This document shows positions 54,432 to 62,162 of a stretch of DNA of 64,000 nucleotides, one piece after another (the stretch's first letter is position 1; each line of letters opens with the position of its first letter). This stretch comes from Enterococcus sulfureus ATCC 49903 (GTDB taxonomy: Bacteria > Bacillota > Bacilli > Lactobacillales > Enterococcaceae). The DNA is taken from positions 124,001 to 188,000 of the forward strand of contig NZ_ASWO01000003.1 in NCBI RefSeq assembly GCF_000407605.1, read 5' to 3'. A program made the position numbers and the translations under genes. Under the pieces are notes generated by a model, which was not told the origin of the DNA, did not search any database, and saw only the letters and a program-made list of their open reading frames with translations.

Positions 54432-55587
54432 ACTCTCAAAAACTGTCGCAGCTTTACCGACACAATTTTTTGCAACCTTAGTCGCTAAAGTCAATCAAAA
54501 GATCGCATCTGGAGCAGATGTGATCAATTTAGGACAAGGAAATCCCGATCAACCCACTCCAGATACAGTTATCGAGGCAACGATCTCAGCATTGAAAAAC
54601 CCAGAGACCCATAAATATTCTGGCTTTCGCGGGAATCAAAATTTTAAACAAGCGGCTGCGGACTTTTATCAAACCCAATATGGTGTGGTATTAGATCCTG
54701 AAACCGAAATCGCAGTATTAGCAGGCACGAAAATCGGATTAGTCGAATTACCATTAGCGTTATTAAATCCTGGAGAAACCTTGGTCTTACCAGATCCAGG
54801 CTATCCTGATTATTTATCAGGTGTTGCGCTAGCACATGTTAAACAAGCATTAGTTGCGCTAGAAGCAGAAAACGGCTATTTACCAGATTATACGAAATGG
54901 TCAGAAGATTTAAAGCAAGAAGCAAAATTACTTTATTTAAACTATCCGAATAATCCGACTGGGGCACAAGCTACGACGGCATTTTTTGATGAAACAGTAC
55001 GCGTGGCTAAAGAGGCTGATTTTGGTGTGGTGCACGATTTTGCTTATGGAGCATTAGGCGATGGAACTAAAAAACCCGTCAGTTTTATGCAAGCAAAAGG
55101 AGCAAAAGAGGTAGGGATCGAACTGTATACTTTTTCCAAAACTTACAATATGGCAGGATGGCGCTTAGGATTTGCAGTAGGCAATAAAACCATGATCGAA
55201 GCGATCAATCGTTTACAAGATCATTTATTTGTCGGCATTTTCCCTGCACTTCAAGAAGCTGGGATCGCCGCTTTACAAGACGAAGTACAATTAGTGACTA
55301 TTGCTAAACAGTATGCCACACGTCGCCAAGCATTTATCAAAGCCGCTGAAAAAATCAATTGGCATGCCTATCCTTCAGATGGAGCATTTTATTGTTGGAT
55401 GCCGGTCCCTAAAACGATGACTAGTCAGGAATTTAGTGATCTATTATTAGATAAAGTAGCGGTGGCGACAGCACCAGGCATTGGTTTTGGAGTACAAGGT
55501 GAAGGGTATGTCCGTATCGGTCTAACAGTATCTAAAGAACGATTGATCGAGGCAGTAGAGCGTATTGGGACTTTAGGATTATTCTAA
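54421..55587 (+). CDS. mtnE: PLP-dependent aminotransferase (MtnE-like)
   Basis: A 388-aa fold-type I aminotransferase. NLGQGNPDQPTP near residue 40, YPNNPTGA, VHDFAYGA, and the PLP Lys in TFSKTYNMAGWR are present, and the similarity is to the MtnE of Bacillus, which makes methionine from ketomethylthiobutyrate. It overlaps the amidase gene by 11 nt; GGGG lies 9 nt before the ATG at 54421. The T-box supports a link to methionine. Other mtn genes are not in the window. Confidence 0.85.
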   Translation: MPIKLSKTVAALPTQFFATLVAKVNQKIASGADVINLGQGNPDQPTPDTVIEATISALKNPETHKYSGFRGNQNFKQAAADFYQTQYGVVLDPETEIAVLAGTKIGLVELPLALLNPGETLVLPDPGYPDYLSGVALAHVKQALVALEAENGYLPDYTKWSEDLKQEAKLLYLNYPNNPTGAQATTAFFDETVRVAKEADFGVVHDFAYGALGDGTKKPVSFMQAKGAKEVGIELYTFSKTYNMAGWRLGFAVGNKTMIEAINRLQDHLFVGIFPALQEAGIAALQDEVQLVTIAKQYATRRQAFIKAAEKINWHAYPSDGAFYCWMPVPKTMTSQEFSDLLLDKVAVATAPGIGFGVQGEGYVRIGLTVSKERLIEAVERIGTLGLF

Positions 55588-55600
55588 ATAAGATATAAAA

Positions 55601-55673
55601 CCAAAAACCTCACTAGCGGGGACTAGTGAGGTAGGGAGAAAGAAATGAAAAATCATTGGTTTGTTTGGGTATG
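55601..55673 (-). ncRNA. csRNA-like small RNA, copy 2
   Basis: About 72 nt: ATACCCAAACAAACCAATG, then TTTTTCATTTCTTTCTCCCTA, then the terminator CCTCACTAG/CTAGTGAGG and a T-run. It is nearly identical to copy 1 through the single-stranded part. The hairpin lies between mtnE and an immunity gene and may also terminate mtnE transcription. Confidence 0.68.
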
Positions 55674-55678
55674 AATCA

Positions 55679-55711
55679 AGAATACAAGGTGGAGCTTAAA
55701 TGAGACTTAAA
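55679..55711 (-). promoter_or_regulatory. CiaR-like promoter of sRNA copy 2
   Basis: On the minus strand TTTAAG-TCTCA-TTTAAG (55711-55695), 10 nt, TATTCT (55684-55679). The repeat overlaps the stop codon of the immunity gene. Confidence 0.72.
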
Positions 55712-55967
55712 TCCAAAGGTTAAATGTACGACCTAAATCATTTTCGAAATTTGGTTTTTGTAAAGCAGTCAATAGGTCAAGACCTTCTTTGGAAATTTGT
55801 TGTTTTAAAGCAAGTAATGTCAAATTAGAACGTAATTCGGCAAGTACTCTAGTTTCATTTTGTTTTTCTTTTAGTTGACGCAAGGTCTCGTCAAGAAAAG
55901 CTTTCTCAGTACTTGAACTAAGTGTTAGGGACTGTAGATAAGTTAGTGTGGTTTCCGATGGTTTCAT
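55707..55967 (-). CDS. Bacteriocin immunity protein-like (EntA-immunity family)
   Basis: An 86-aa helical protein: four predicted amphipathic helices with VLAELRSNLTLLALKQQISKEG in the middle and a late LGRTFNLW. It shares this pattern with the 96-aa gene at 61.8 kb, and both look like pediocin-like bacteriocin immunity proteins. No bacteriocin precursor or exporter is nearby. GGAGG lies 7 nt before the ATG at 55967; the frame extends 12 codons further without a ribosome site. Confidence 0.68.
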   Translation of the reverse strand: MKPSETTLTYLQSLTLSSSTEKAFLDETLRQLKEKQNETRVLAELRSNLTLLALKQQISKEGLDLLTALQKPNFENDLGRTFNLWI

Positions 55968-55987
55968 ACGTATGCCTCCAAATATAT

Positions 55988-56536
55988 TTAGTGTAAAATC
56001 CAAGATGAAAATTTTTTCTTTAGGTTTTGTTGAATTTTCGGATTAGATGACCAACTATCAGCAATTTGATCATCATAAATCGTCAGTAAGAGATTTTTTT
56101 GGCCATTATAAAAAATTATGGGAATCCCAACAGTTGATTTTCTATATTGCGGGAAGTCTTGATAGCAGATACCTTCGATCAATTTAGTTAATCGTAGATT
56201 TTTTATAAAGGTTTCAATGACAAATACAGTAACTGGTCTATCATAATATTCTTGCCATGAATCGGTACAAAAGCTATCGATGATTTTAAATTGAGGATGG
56301 AGTAATAGTCTTTGTAATATCTTTTTTTTAAAATAATTTGGCAGTATAAAAATTAGTTGTATGTTCGTCTCATTACAAAAGGCAGCATCAACTAATTTTT
56401 TTGCGCGTTTACTACTATGTGCAATTCGCAACTCTTCATCTTCAATCTCAGTATTGACTAATTGATAAGTTATAGTGTCATTTAGAGATGCAATATGATG
56501 GTAGTTCATATAAATGTTACGTATGGATGAAGGCAA
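55988..56536 (-). CDS. DUF3885-like protein
   Basis: A 182-aa protein whose second half (RPVTVFVIETFIKNLRLTKL, then EGICYQDFPQ, then a YDDQIAD turn) resembles DUF3885, common in Firmicutes accessory regions and sometimes tied to contact-dependent or phage-related immunity. It starts with a TTG 8 nt after GGAG; the frame also has a GTG overlapping that site. It is 20 nt upstream of the immunity gene, probably in one transcript. Confidence 0.62.
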   Translation of the reverse strand: MPSSIRNIYMNYHHIASLNDTITYQLVNTEIEDEELRIAHSSKRAKKLVDAAFCNETNIQLIFILPNYFKKKILQRLLLHPQFKIIDSFCTDSWQEYYDRPVTVFVIETFIKNLRLTKLIEGICYQDFPQYRKSTVGIPIIFYNGQKNLLLTIYDDQIADSWSSNPKIQQNLKKKFSSWILH

Positions 56537-56580
56537 CCGTATCACTCCTTTTATTTACCAGTATACTCCTTATATCAAAA

Positions 56581-56658
56581 TAAAAATACCTCACTAGTGG
56601 AGGCTAGTGAGGTAGGGAGAAAGGATGAAAAAAATTAGTTTGGGTTTGTTTGGGTATG
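56581..56658 (-). ncRNA. csRNA-like small RNA, copy 3
   Basis: About 77 nt: ATACCCAAACAAACCCAAAC, a T-rich stretch, CATCCTTTCTCCCTACC, then the terminator ACCTCACTAG/CTAGTGAGGT with loop CCTCCA. It has diverged more than the other two copies, but the 5' end, the CU-rich antisense element and the stem are kept; loop and stem changes keep pairing. Confidence 0.66.
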
Positions 56659-56663
56659 GATAA

Positions 56664-56696
56664 AGAATACAAGATAAAGCTTAACTCTAACTTAAA
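56664..56696 (-). promoter_or_regulatory. CiaR-like promoter of sRNA copy 3
   Basis: On the minus strand TTTAAG-TTAGA-GTTAAG (56696-56680), 10 nt, TATTCT (56669-56664). Confidence 0.7.
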
Positions 56697-57249
56697 GGAA
56701 TATCTTTTTGCTAAAACAGGCGTGCAGTTCTTCTCTTAGAATGCCATACTTTACCGAATCATAATAGTGACCATCTAGATAGCGAACTTTTCGTATGACT
56801 CCTTCTTTCGTCATCCCGCATTTTTCGCCAATTTTTTGCATTCCACGATTTCCGGACCATGTCGTAAATCCAATATGGGGTAAGTATTCAAATTGAGCAA
56901 ATAAGTCATGTAACCATCAAGAGAGCACTTGACTGCCGATTCTTTTGCCCCAATCTTTTTTTTGATAGAGGAGGATGCCAACTTCTAACCATTGCTTTAA
57001 AGGACCATCTTCCCAATAAGCTGCAACTAGTCCAATAATCTCATTATTGAATATAATCACTTTTTTCATAGGATCAGCGACTAATTTTTTTCCATAACCG
57101 TTACTAAAGGTATTCCACGTTTCGATAGGATCATTAAAGTAAGGTCCATTAAATTTCATCCATTCGAGATCAGCTTTTGGACCGTAGCTGATGTCAAAAA
57201 TCGTGTTTAGATCTGTTTGTTGAATGGTTTTGAGTTGAATCTCATGCAT
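56692..57249 (-). pseudogene. GNAT acetyltransferase interrupted by an in-frame stop
   Basis: The first part encodes a GNAT N-terminus and motif A (KKDWGKRIGSQVLS), then a TGA at about 56917. Reading on in the same frame gives WLHDLFAQFEYLPHIGFTTW, then RGMQKIGEKCGM, and ends REELHACFSKKIFL at 56692, the expected C-terminal half of a RimJ/RimL-like enzyme. A single base change therefore splits the gene; no frameshift is needed. AAGGAG lies 9 nt before the ATG at 57249. Sequencing error cannot be excluded. Confidence 0.8.
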
Positions 57250-57272
57250 AGGCAATGTCTCCTTAAATATAG

Positions 57273-57300
57273 TCAAAAAGACGCGCTGAAAAAGCGCGTC
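57273..57300 (-). terminator. Intrinsic terminator after the M20 hydrolase gene
   Basis: GACGCGCT pairs with AGCGCGTC, 5-nt loop, with TTTTTG following on the minus strand and TTTTTT on the plus strand. Confidence 0.88.
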
Positions 57301-57304
57301 TTTT

Positions 57305-58486
57305 TTATACTTTTGCTAGTTTCGCTAAAGTTTCTTCTTGTTCTTTTTGGATTTTAGCGAGTACTTCCGGTTTTTCGAGTAGTTCTAAAATGGTAAAAGA
57401 TAATCCTTTGGCTGCATCGATCAATCCTTGTTTACCTTCAGGTGAGATCGTTGCATTTGCCATTTCGATTGTATGAGCGCCAACTTCTTCACCGGCAATC
57501 TTGATAAATCCTTGAATCGTTGGACATTTATAACTTACAGCACCAACATCGGTCGATCCTGTTGCGATTTCATCAACTGGAGCAATATCAGTCAATCCAA
57601 TTTCTTGATATTTCTCTGTTAATAATTCCGCTAGACCGTAGTTGATGACTGTATCGTCATAGGGACATTCGTATACAGAAGTTTTCATCGTCACATCATT
57701 GGCTAAACAAATTCCTTCGACAGCTTTTACCGCACGATCTTTTAAGTAAGTCGCATAGGCCATCGTCGGTGCTCTAAAGTAATATTCTAATGAAGCATAC
57801 CCTGGAATAACATTCGCCGCTTCACCACCATCTTTAATGATACCGTGGATATAACTATTTGGCGCTGCATATTGACGTAGCAAATTGATTTGGACATAAC
57901 TCATAACTGCAGCATCTAAAGCAGAACGGCCTAGATCCGGATGACAGCCATGCGCGGTTTGACCAAAGAATTCAAATTTTAATGGATACAAGGCACTTGA
58001 GCGACTACCAACACCATGATTGGTTGCCGGATGAACCATTAAGGCAACATCGACATCGTCAAAGACACCAGCATCGGCCATACTGACTTTACCACCAAAG
58101 TTTTCTTCTGCGGGAGTTCCAACAACGAGTAATTTTCCACCATAAGTATCGATGACTTTTTTTACTGCTTCACCAGTGGCAACACCGATTGCGGCAATCA
58201 AGTTATGTCCACAACCATGACCGACTTCAGGCAGTGCATCGTATTCACACATCACAGCGATCGTTGGTCCGGGCTTATGCGTATCATAAGTGGCTAAAAA
58301 TCCAGTAGGGACGACGTAGGCTGATTGTGTTTCAAAACCAGCTTTTGTCAAATAATCAACGAGTAAAGCCATCGTTTCAAATTCTTCATTTCCAATTTCT
58401 GGATTATCATACATCGTTTGAACTAATTCCATGTATGCCTCGATATTGGATTCGATTGACTGAGTTAGGGTTTCTTTTGCGGTCAT
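57305..58486 (-). CDS. M20-family amidohydrolase/peptidase
   Basis: A 393-aa metallopeptidase of the M20D group (AbgB/amidohydrolase-like). Metal-binding segments are VMCEYDALPEVGHGCGHN near residue 80, PAEENFGGK with the catalytic Glu, and a late TGSTDVGAVS. Such enzymes cleave N-acyl or peptide bonds of small amino acid derivatives. It is the last gene of a leftward operon behind an amino acid ABC transporter, so it probably processes the imported compound. AAGGA lies 8 nt before the ATG. Confidence 0.87.
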   Translation of the reverse strand: MTAKETLTQSIESNIEAYMELVQTMYDNPEIGNEEFETMALLVDYLTKAGFETQSAYVVPTGFLATYDTHKPGPTIAVMCEYDALPEVGHGCGHNLIAAIGVATGEAVKKVIDTYGGKLLVVGTPAEENFGGKVSMADAGVFDDVDVALMVHPATNHGVGSRSSALYPLKFEFFGQTAHGCHPDLGRSALDAAVMSYVQINLLRQYAAPNSYIHGIIKDGGEAANVIPGYASLEYYFRAPTMAYATYLKDRAVKAVEGICLANDVTMKTSVYECPYDDTVINYGLAELLTEKYQEIGLTDIAPVDEIATGSTDVGAVSYKCPTIQGFIKIAGEEVGAHTIEMANATISPEGKQGLIDAAKGLSFTILELLEKPEVLAKIQKEQEETLAKLAKV

Positions 58487-58516
58487 TTAAGTTCCTTCTT
58501 TCTGCTGAATGATGAA

Positions 58517-59392
58517 TTATTCTGTAATGGCTTTTTTCGCTTGTTCAGTTGCTTCATTTTTCCATTTTTCTAAATTGCCGTTGTCTTTGTTTTCTTTGAT
58601 GACTTCATTTATTAATTTTACAAATGAAGTATTATTTTCGTTCTTAGGAATCCCGATTACATTTGTTGCATATTTATTTTCTGGATCTAAGTTAAAGTTG
58701 TCTTTTGGCAAAATCGTTAACTCTGGGAATGAAGCAAGTAAAGGTTCAACTGATGAAGTAGAGACCGTTACGGCGTCGATATCACCAGAATTTAAAGCCA
58801 GTACAGCTGCATCCATCGTACCATATTGTTTGATGTTTGCGTCTTTCGTTATTGTACTAGCGAGTTCAAATTGGATCGCACCTGATTGAGCGCCAACTTT
58901 TAAATTAGCCTTTTTCAATTCAGCAAGATCCTTGTATTTGTCTGCGATTTTTTTCGTCGTTAAGATTCCTTGATAACCGTCTGAAACTTCTTGGGCATAT
59001 CCATCCGAAAAGTCCATGATCTTTTCTCTTTCTTTTGTGCCAACAAAACTTGAGATACCAAGATCGACACTACCAGTTTGGATATTGGCCAATACTCCGT
59101 TAAAGTCGGTTGCTTTGATTTCCAATTTTACACCGATTTTATCGGCAATGGCTTTGGCTAAGCTAATGTCACTTCCGACGATTTCTTTTTCACCTTTATC
59201 ATTTAAAATATAAAATTCTGCTGGTGGAAAATCGGGTGAAGTACCTACTGTTAATTTTCCATTTTCTTTGATTGTTTCTAAAGTATTTTTATCGGTTGCA
59301 CTAGCCGAATTCGAAGAAGAACAAGCAGCTAATGAAAGAGTAGTTAGGGTAGCTAAAGCAAATGTTAATGCTAGTTTAAATGATTTTTTCAT
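58517..59392 (-). CDS. Amino acid ABC transporter substrate-binding lipoprotein
   Basis: A 291-aa SBP of the polar amino acid family (SBP_bac_3). The lipobox is LSLAACSSS (Cys at about 24). The ligand-binding core has LTVGTSPDFPPAEF, GSDISLAKAIADKIG and KVGAQSGAIQ. The ligand cannot be named; cystine, methionine derivatives or dipeptide-like compounds are possible given the M20 neighbour. AAAGGAG lies 8 nt before the ATG. Confidence 0.9.
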   Translation of the reverse strand: MKKSFKLALTFALATLTTLSLAACSSSNSASATDKNTLETIKENGKLTVGTSPDFPPAEFYILNDKGEKEIVGSDISLAKAIADKIGVKLEIKATDFNGVLANIQTGSVDLGISSFVGTKEREKIMDFSDGYAQEVSDGYQGILTTKKIADKYKDLAELKKANLKVGAQSGAIQFELASTITKDANIKQYGTMDAAVLALNSGDIDAVTVSTSSVEPLLASFPELTILPKDNFNLDPENKYATNVIGIPKNENNTSFVKLINEVIKENKDNGNLEKWKNEATEQAKKAITE

Positions 59393-59419
59393 AATGAAGA
59401 CTCCTTTTTTGTATAGTGA

Positions 59420-60154
59420 TTAGAATGTAATTTTATCCAGAAAGATTTTTGTTCGTTCTTGTTTAGGAAAATCGAATAATTCTTCAGGTGTTCCTTCTTC
59501 TACAATCATTCCTTGATCGATAAATAGAACACGAGAGGCTACTTTTTTAGCAAAATTCATTTCATGGGTCACAATAACAGTGGTCATATGACTTTTAGCT
59601 AAATCTTGAATAACGAGTAAGACTTCTTTTACCATTTCTGGATCAAGTGCTGAAGTAGGTTCGTCAAACAACATCATCTCAGGTTCCATGGCTAAAGCGC
59701 GTGCGATGGCGACCCGTTGTTTTTGTCCGCCAGATAATTGATTAGGATAGGCATTTTTTTTATCAAGTAAACCAACTTTTTTTAGCAACTCTTCTGCTTT
59801 TACTAAAGCCTGAGCAGGAGTCGCCTTTTTACGCATTACGGGAGCTAAACAAATATTTTCCAATACTGTTTTATTTGGAAAAAGATTGAAATGTTGGAAA
59901 ACCATGCCGATATCTTCGCGAATGGTATCGATCTGTGCTTCTTTTAACTTTGGATCGGTAAGAAGTGTATCCTTAAATAAAACATCACCACTTGTCGGTG
60001 TTTCCATTAAATTTAAACAACGTAGAAATGTCGATTTTCCAGATCCAGAAGGACCAATCACAGCAACGACTTCTCCTTTATCGATTTGAGTCGTAATGCC
60101 TTTTAAAACTTCTAATTCACCATAAGCTTTTTTTAGCTCCGTTGTTTTAATCAT
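59420..60154 (-). CDS. Amino acid ABC transporter ATP-binding protein
   Basis: A 244-aa ATPase of the GlnQ/ArtP type: Walker [11 protein letters not shown]-loop [10 protein letters not shown], signature [15 protein letters not shown], Walker [15 protein letters not shown], switch His in VTHEM. It overlaps the permease gene by 8 nt. The ATG at 60154 has GAGG 10 nt upstream; an ATG two codons earlier is too close to that site. Confidence 0.93.
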   Translation of the reverse strand: MIKTTELKKAYGELEVLKGITTQIDKGEVVAVIGPSGSGKSTFLRCLNLMETPTSGDVLFKDTLLTDPKLKEAQIDTIREDIGMVFQHFNLFPNKTVLENICLAPVMRKKATPAQALVKAEELLKKVGLLDKKNAYPNQLSGGQKQRVAIARALAMEPEMMLFDEPTSALDPEMVKEVLLVIQDLAKSHMTTVIVTHEMNFAKKVASRVLFIDQGMIVEEGTPEELFDFPKQERTKIFLDKITF

Positions 60155-60857
60155 AAACATGCATCCTCTTTTCCAATAGATTCATTAAAGCAGTCAAAGC
60201 AGAAGTCAGCAAAAAGTAGATGATTCCTACGACGATCAGTGGTTCGAAAATCGAATAGGTCGATGCTTTGACGATATTATAGGTATACATGACATCGAAG
60301 ACACCTACGACTGATACGATCGAAGATTCTTTGATCATCATGATAAATTCATTTCCAAGTCCAGGTAATACGACCCGAACAGCTTGAGGGATAATAATGG
60401 CACGCATCGTTTGCGCTCGACTTAAGCCAAGTGAACGTCCAGCTTCCATTTGTCCCTTATCGATCGATTGCAATCCACCGCGAAGTAATTCACAGATGTA
60501 GGCTCCTGAGTTGATCGATAACGCAACGACTGCGGTTAAAAATTCACGTGAACCAAGGATATCTCCTAAAAATGGTAATGCGGGTAAGCTGATTCCAATA
60601 ATTGGAAAACCGTATAACCATAAAAATAGTTGTAAAAGTAGAGGGGTACCACGTACGACTTGGGTATACGCTTTTGCAATAAAGCGTAAAATTTTAAAGC
60701 GAGATTGTTTCATCAATGTAGCAATCAACCCGATGATCGAACCCAAGACAACAGTCATTAAAGCTAAAGCGATTGTTACCAGTGTACCTTGCCAGAAAGT
60801 TGGCAACCATTTGACGATTTTACTAAAATCTAACGCAACTCCTACTGTATATTCCAT
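60147..60857 (-). CDS. Amino acid ABC transporter permease
   Basis: A 236-aa polar amino acid permease (HisM/GlnP type) with about five helices. The EAA loop is [21 protein letters not shown] near residue 140, and [12 protein letters not shown] is also typical. First gene of the transporter operon. The frame begins at 60872, but GTGGGG lies 7 nt before the ATG at 60857. It pairs with itself or another copy to form the channel. Confidence 0.92.
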   Translation of the reverse strand: MEYTVGVALDFSKIVKWLPTFWQGTLVTIALALMTVVLGSIIGLIATLMKQSRFKILRFIAKAYTQVVRGTPLLLQLFLWLYGFPIIGISLPALPFLGDILGSREFLTAVVALSINSGAYICELLRGGLQSIDKGQMEAGRSLGLSRAQTMRAIIIPQAVRVVLPGLGNEFIMMIKESSIVSVVGVFDVMYTYNIVKASTYSIFEPLIVVGIIYFLLTSALTALMNLLEKRMHVYD

Positions 60858-61095
60858 AATAAAACCCCACATATTTATCTTTTTTTGTATTAATATTCAA
60901 ATTATATTCATAATGATACGAAATTATTTATAGAAAGTAAAGAGTTATTTTGAATAAAAATACGTTTTTAGAAGAAATATCTGTATTTTATTTATAAAAT
61001 ATGCAATTTAATAAAGTGTTCAAACAGATTAGTCGCATATTTTTTGTAAATAACATACTATATCTAAGGAATAAATAGAGAAAAGAGTGAATAAA

Positions 61096-61461
61096 TTGAT
61101 ATTAGACGATTATTTTGCACGTTTTGATGACGCAAGACAGGGTGCAGCACAAAAAGAAGCATTACATGAACTATTTAGTGAAGAGTTAGTCTTTGTGTTG
61201 AATGGACAAGAAATCAAAGGAAAATCTAATTGGCGCGCATTTATCGATAAAGTGTACCAATCAAACGAGCAACTCGTACATATGTATAACGGATGGGAAC
61301 AACAAGAAGATGGTACATATCAAACACGTTGGGCCATTTGTGGCAAACGTTTTGAAACAGGTGTGTATACTGAAGAAGGCATGGATATTGCACGTTTAGA
61401 CGATCAAGGAAAAATTGTGTATTTAGAAAATGTACCAGACAATACAGCCTTTTTTAGCTGA
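61096..61461 (+). CDS. NTF2-like (SnoaL-type) protein
   Basis: A 121-aa protein of the NTF2-like fold: helix-rich start DDYFARFDDARQ, then LFSEELVFVLNGQEIKGKSN, W-rich middle, strand-rich end. Members include small isomerases and proteins without catalysis; the function cannot be told. A GTG at 61087 is in frame; the TTG at 61096 has AAAGAG 8 nt upstream and I prefer it slightly. It is a lone gene. Confidence 0.7.
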   Translation: MILDDYFARFDDARQGAAQKEALHELFSEELVFVLNGQEIKGKSNWRAFIDKVYQSNEQLVHMYNGWEQQEDGTYQTRWAICGKRFETGVYTEEGMDIARLDDQGKIVYLENVPDNTAFFS

Positions 61462-61799
61462 TATGAAGGATAAAATGAAAAAGTTGAACGAATCGATAAG
61501 ACGCGTTCAGCTTTTTTTATTACATTATTTTGTTTAGGATATTCAATCTAAGAGAAAATTAGTATAAACTGAATATAAACAATAGAAGATCAATAAAAGT
61601 CGCGAATAAATACTTGATGTTCATTATTCTATTTTTATATTTTGGTGGATAATTTTTTACAAAACACAATATTTTCTAGCTATTTGATTTTGCTTTGTTT
61701 AGAAAGAAAGCCTGATCTATGAAAAAAATCAGTAACTTTGGCTTGGATCATTTTTTTAATTCTAACAGATATTAATTAAAGAATAGAGGCGTATTCATA
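61462..61799. other. AT-rich intergenic region with a terminator
   Basis: About 340 nt. The hairpin AGTTGAACG/CGTTCAGCT followed by a T-run (61482-61520) ends the NTF2-like gene. The remaining 280 nt is AT-rich; I see no gene, and no clear promoter for the immunity gene beyond A/T-rich hexamers. Confidence 0.65.
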
Positions 61800-62090
61800 A
61801 TGAAAAAAGTAAATGATCAAGAAATGTTATTAGCTACTATCGACGTATTGTTAAGCCAAGAAATCCGTAATGAAGAAAGAACGATTCTTCAACAGGCAAG
61901 AAATGAACTAGACACATCGGCCTATATCCCTAGAGTTTTAAATGGATTGAGAAGTGAGTTGACACCATTGGCCATTGGTGGAAAATTATCCAAACACGTA
62001 GGGGAATTCTATATGGAAATCAATAATTCTAAATTTATGCCGAAAAATCTAGGTGGAATGATTAGTGTATGGTCATCGATTTTTAGATAA
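61800..62090 (+). CDS. Bacteriocin immunity protein-like, second copy
   Basis: A 96-aa helical protein sharing the VLNGLRSELTPLA-(x)n-SKHVGEFYMEI pattern and the late LGGMISVW with the 86-aa gene at 55.7 kb. It looks like an enterocin A/pediocin-type immunity protein, which sits in the cytosol and shields the mannose-PTS receptor. No bacteriocin gene is adjacent. AGAGG lies 10 nt before the ATG. Confidence 0.7.
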   Translation: MKKVNDQEMLLATIDVLLSQEIRNEERTILQQARNELDTSAYIPRVLNGLRSELTPLAIGGKLSKHVGEFYMEINNSKFMPKNLGGMISVWSSIFR

Positions 62091-62111
62091 GACAACTGAA
62101 TATACAGTTAC

Positions 62112-62162
62112 TCCCAATACAAATTCTTAGTCGTTAAAAAGAATTCATATTGGGAGTTTGCT
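62112..62162. terminator. Hairpin between the immunity and anti-sigma genes
   Basis: ACTCCCAATA pairs with TATTGGGAGT, with an inner AATTC/GAATT stem; T-tract short. It probably serves convergent genes. Confidence 0.72.

Noticed and set aside
49003-56640. The repeats could encode short plus-strand peptides (e.g. MKIIGLFGYA after GGGAGAAAG)
   Set aside because: A one-base indel between copies changes the reading frame, and the promoter and terminator signals all point to minus-strand RNAs. The apparent SD-ATG on the plus strand is explained by the antisense element.
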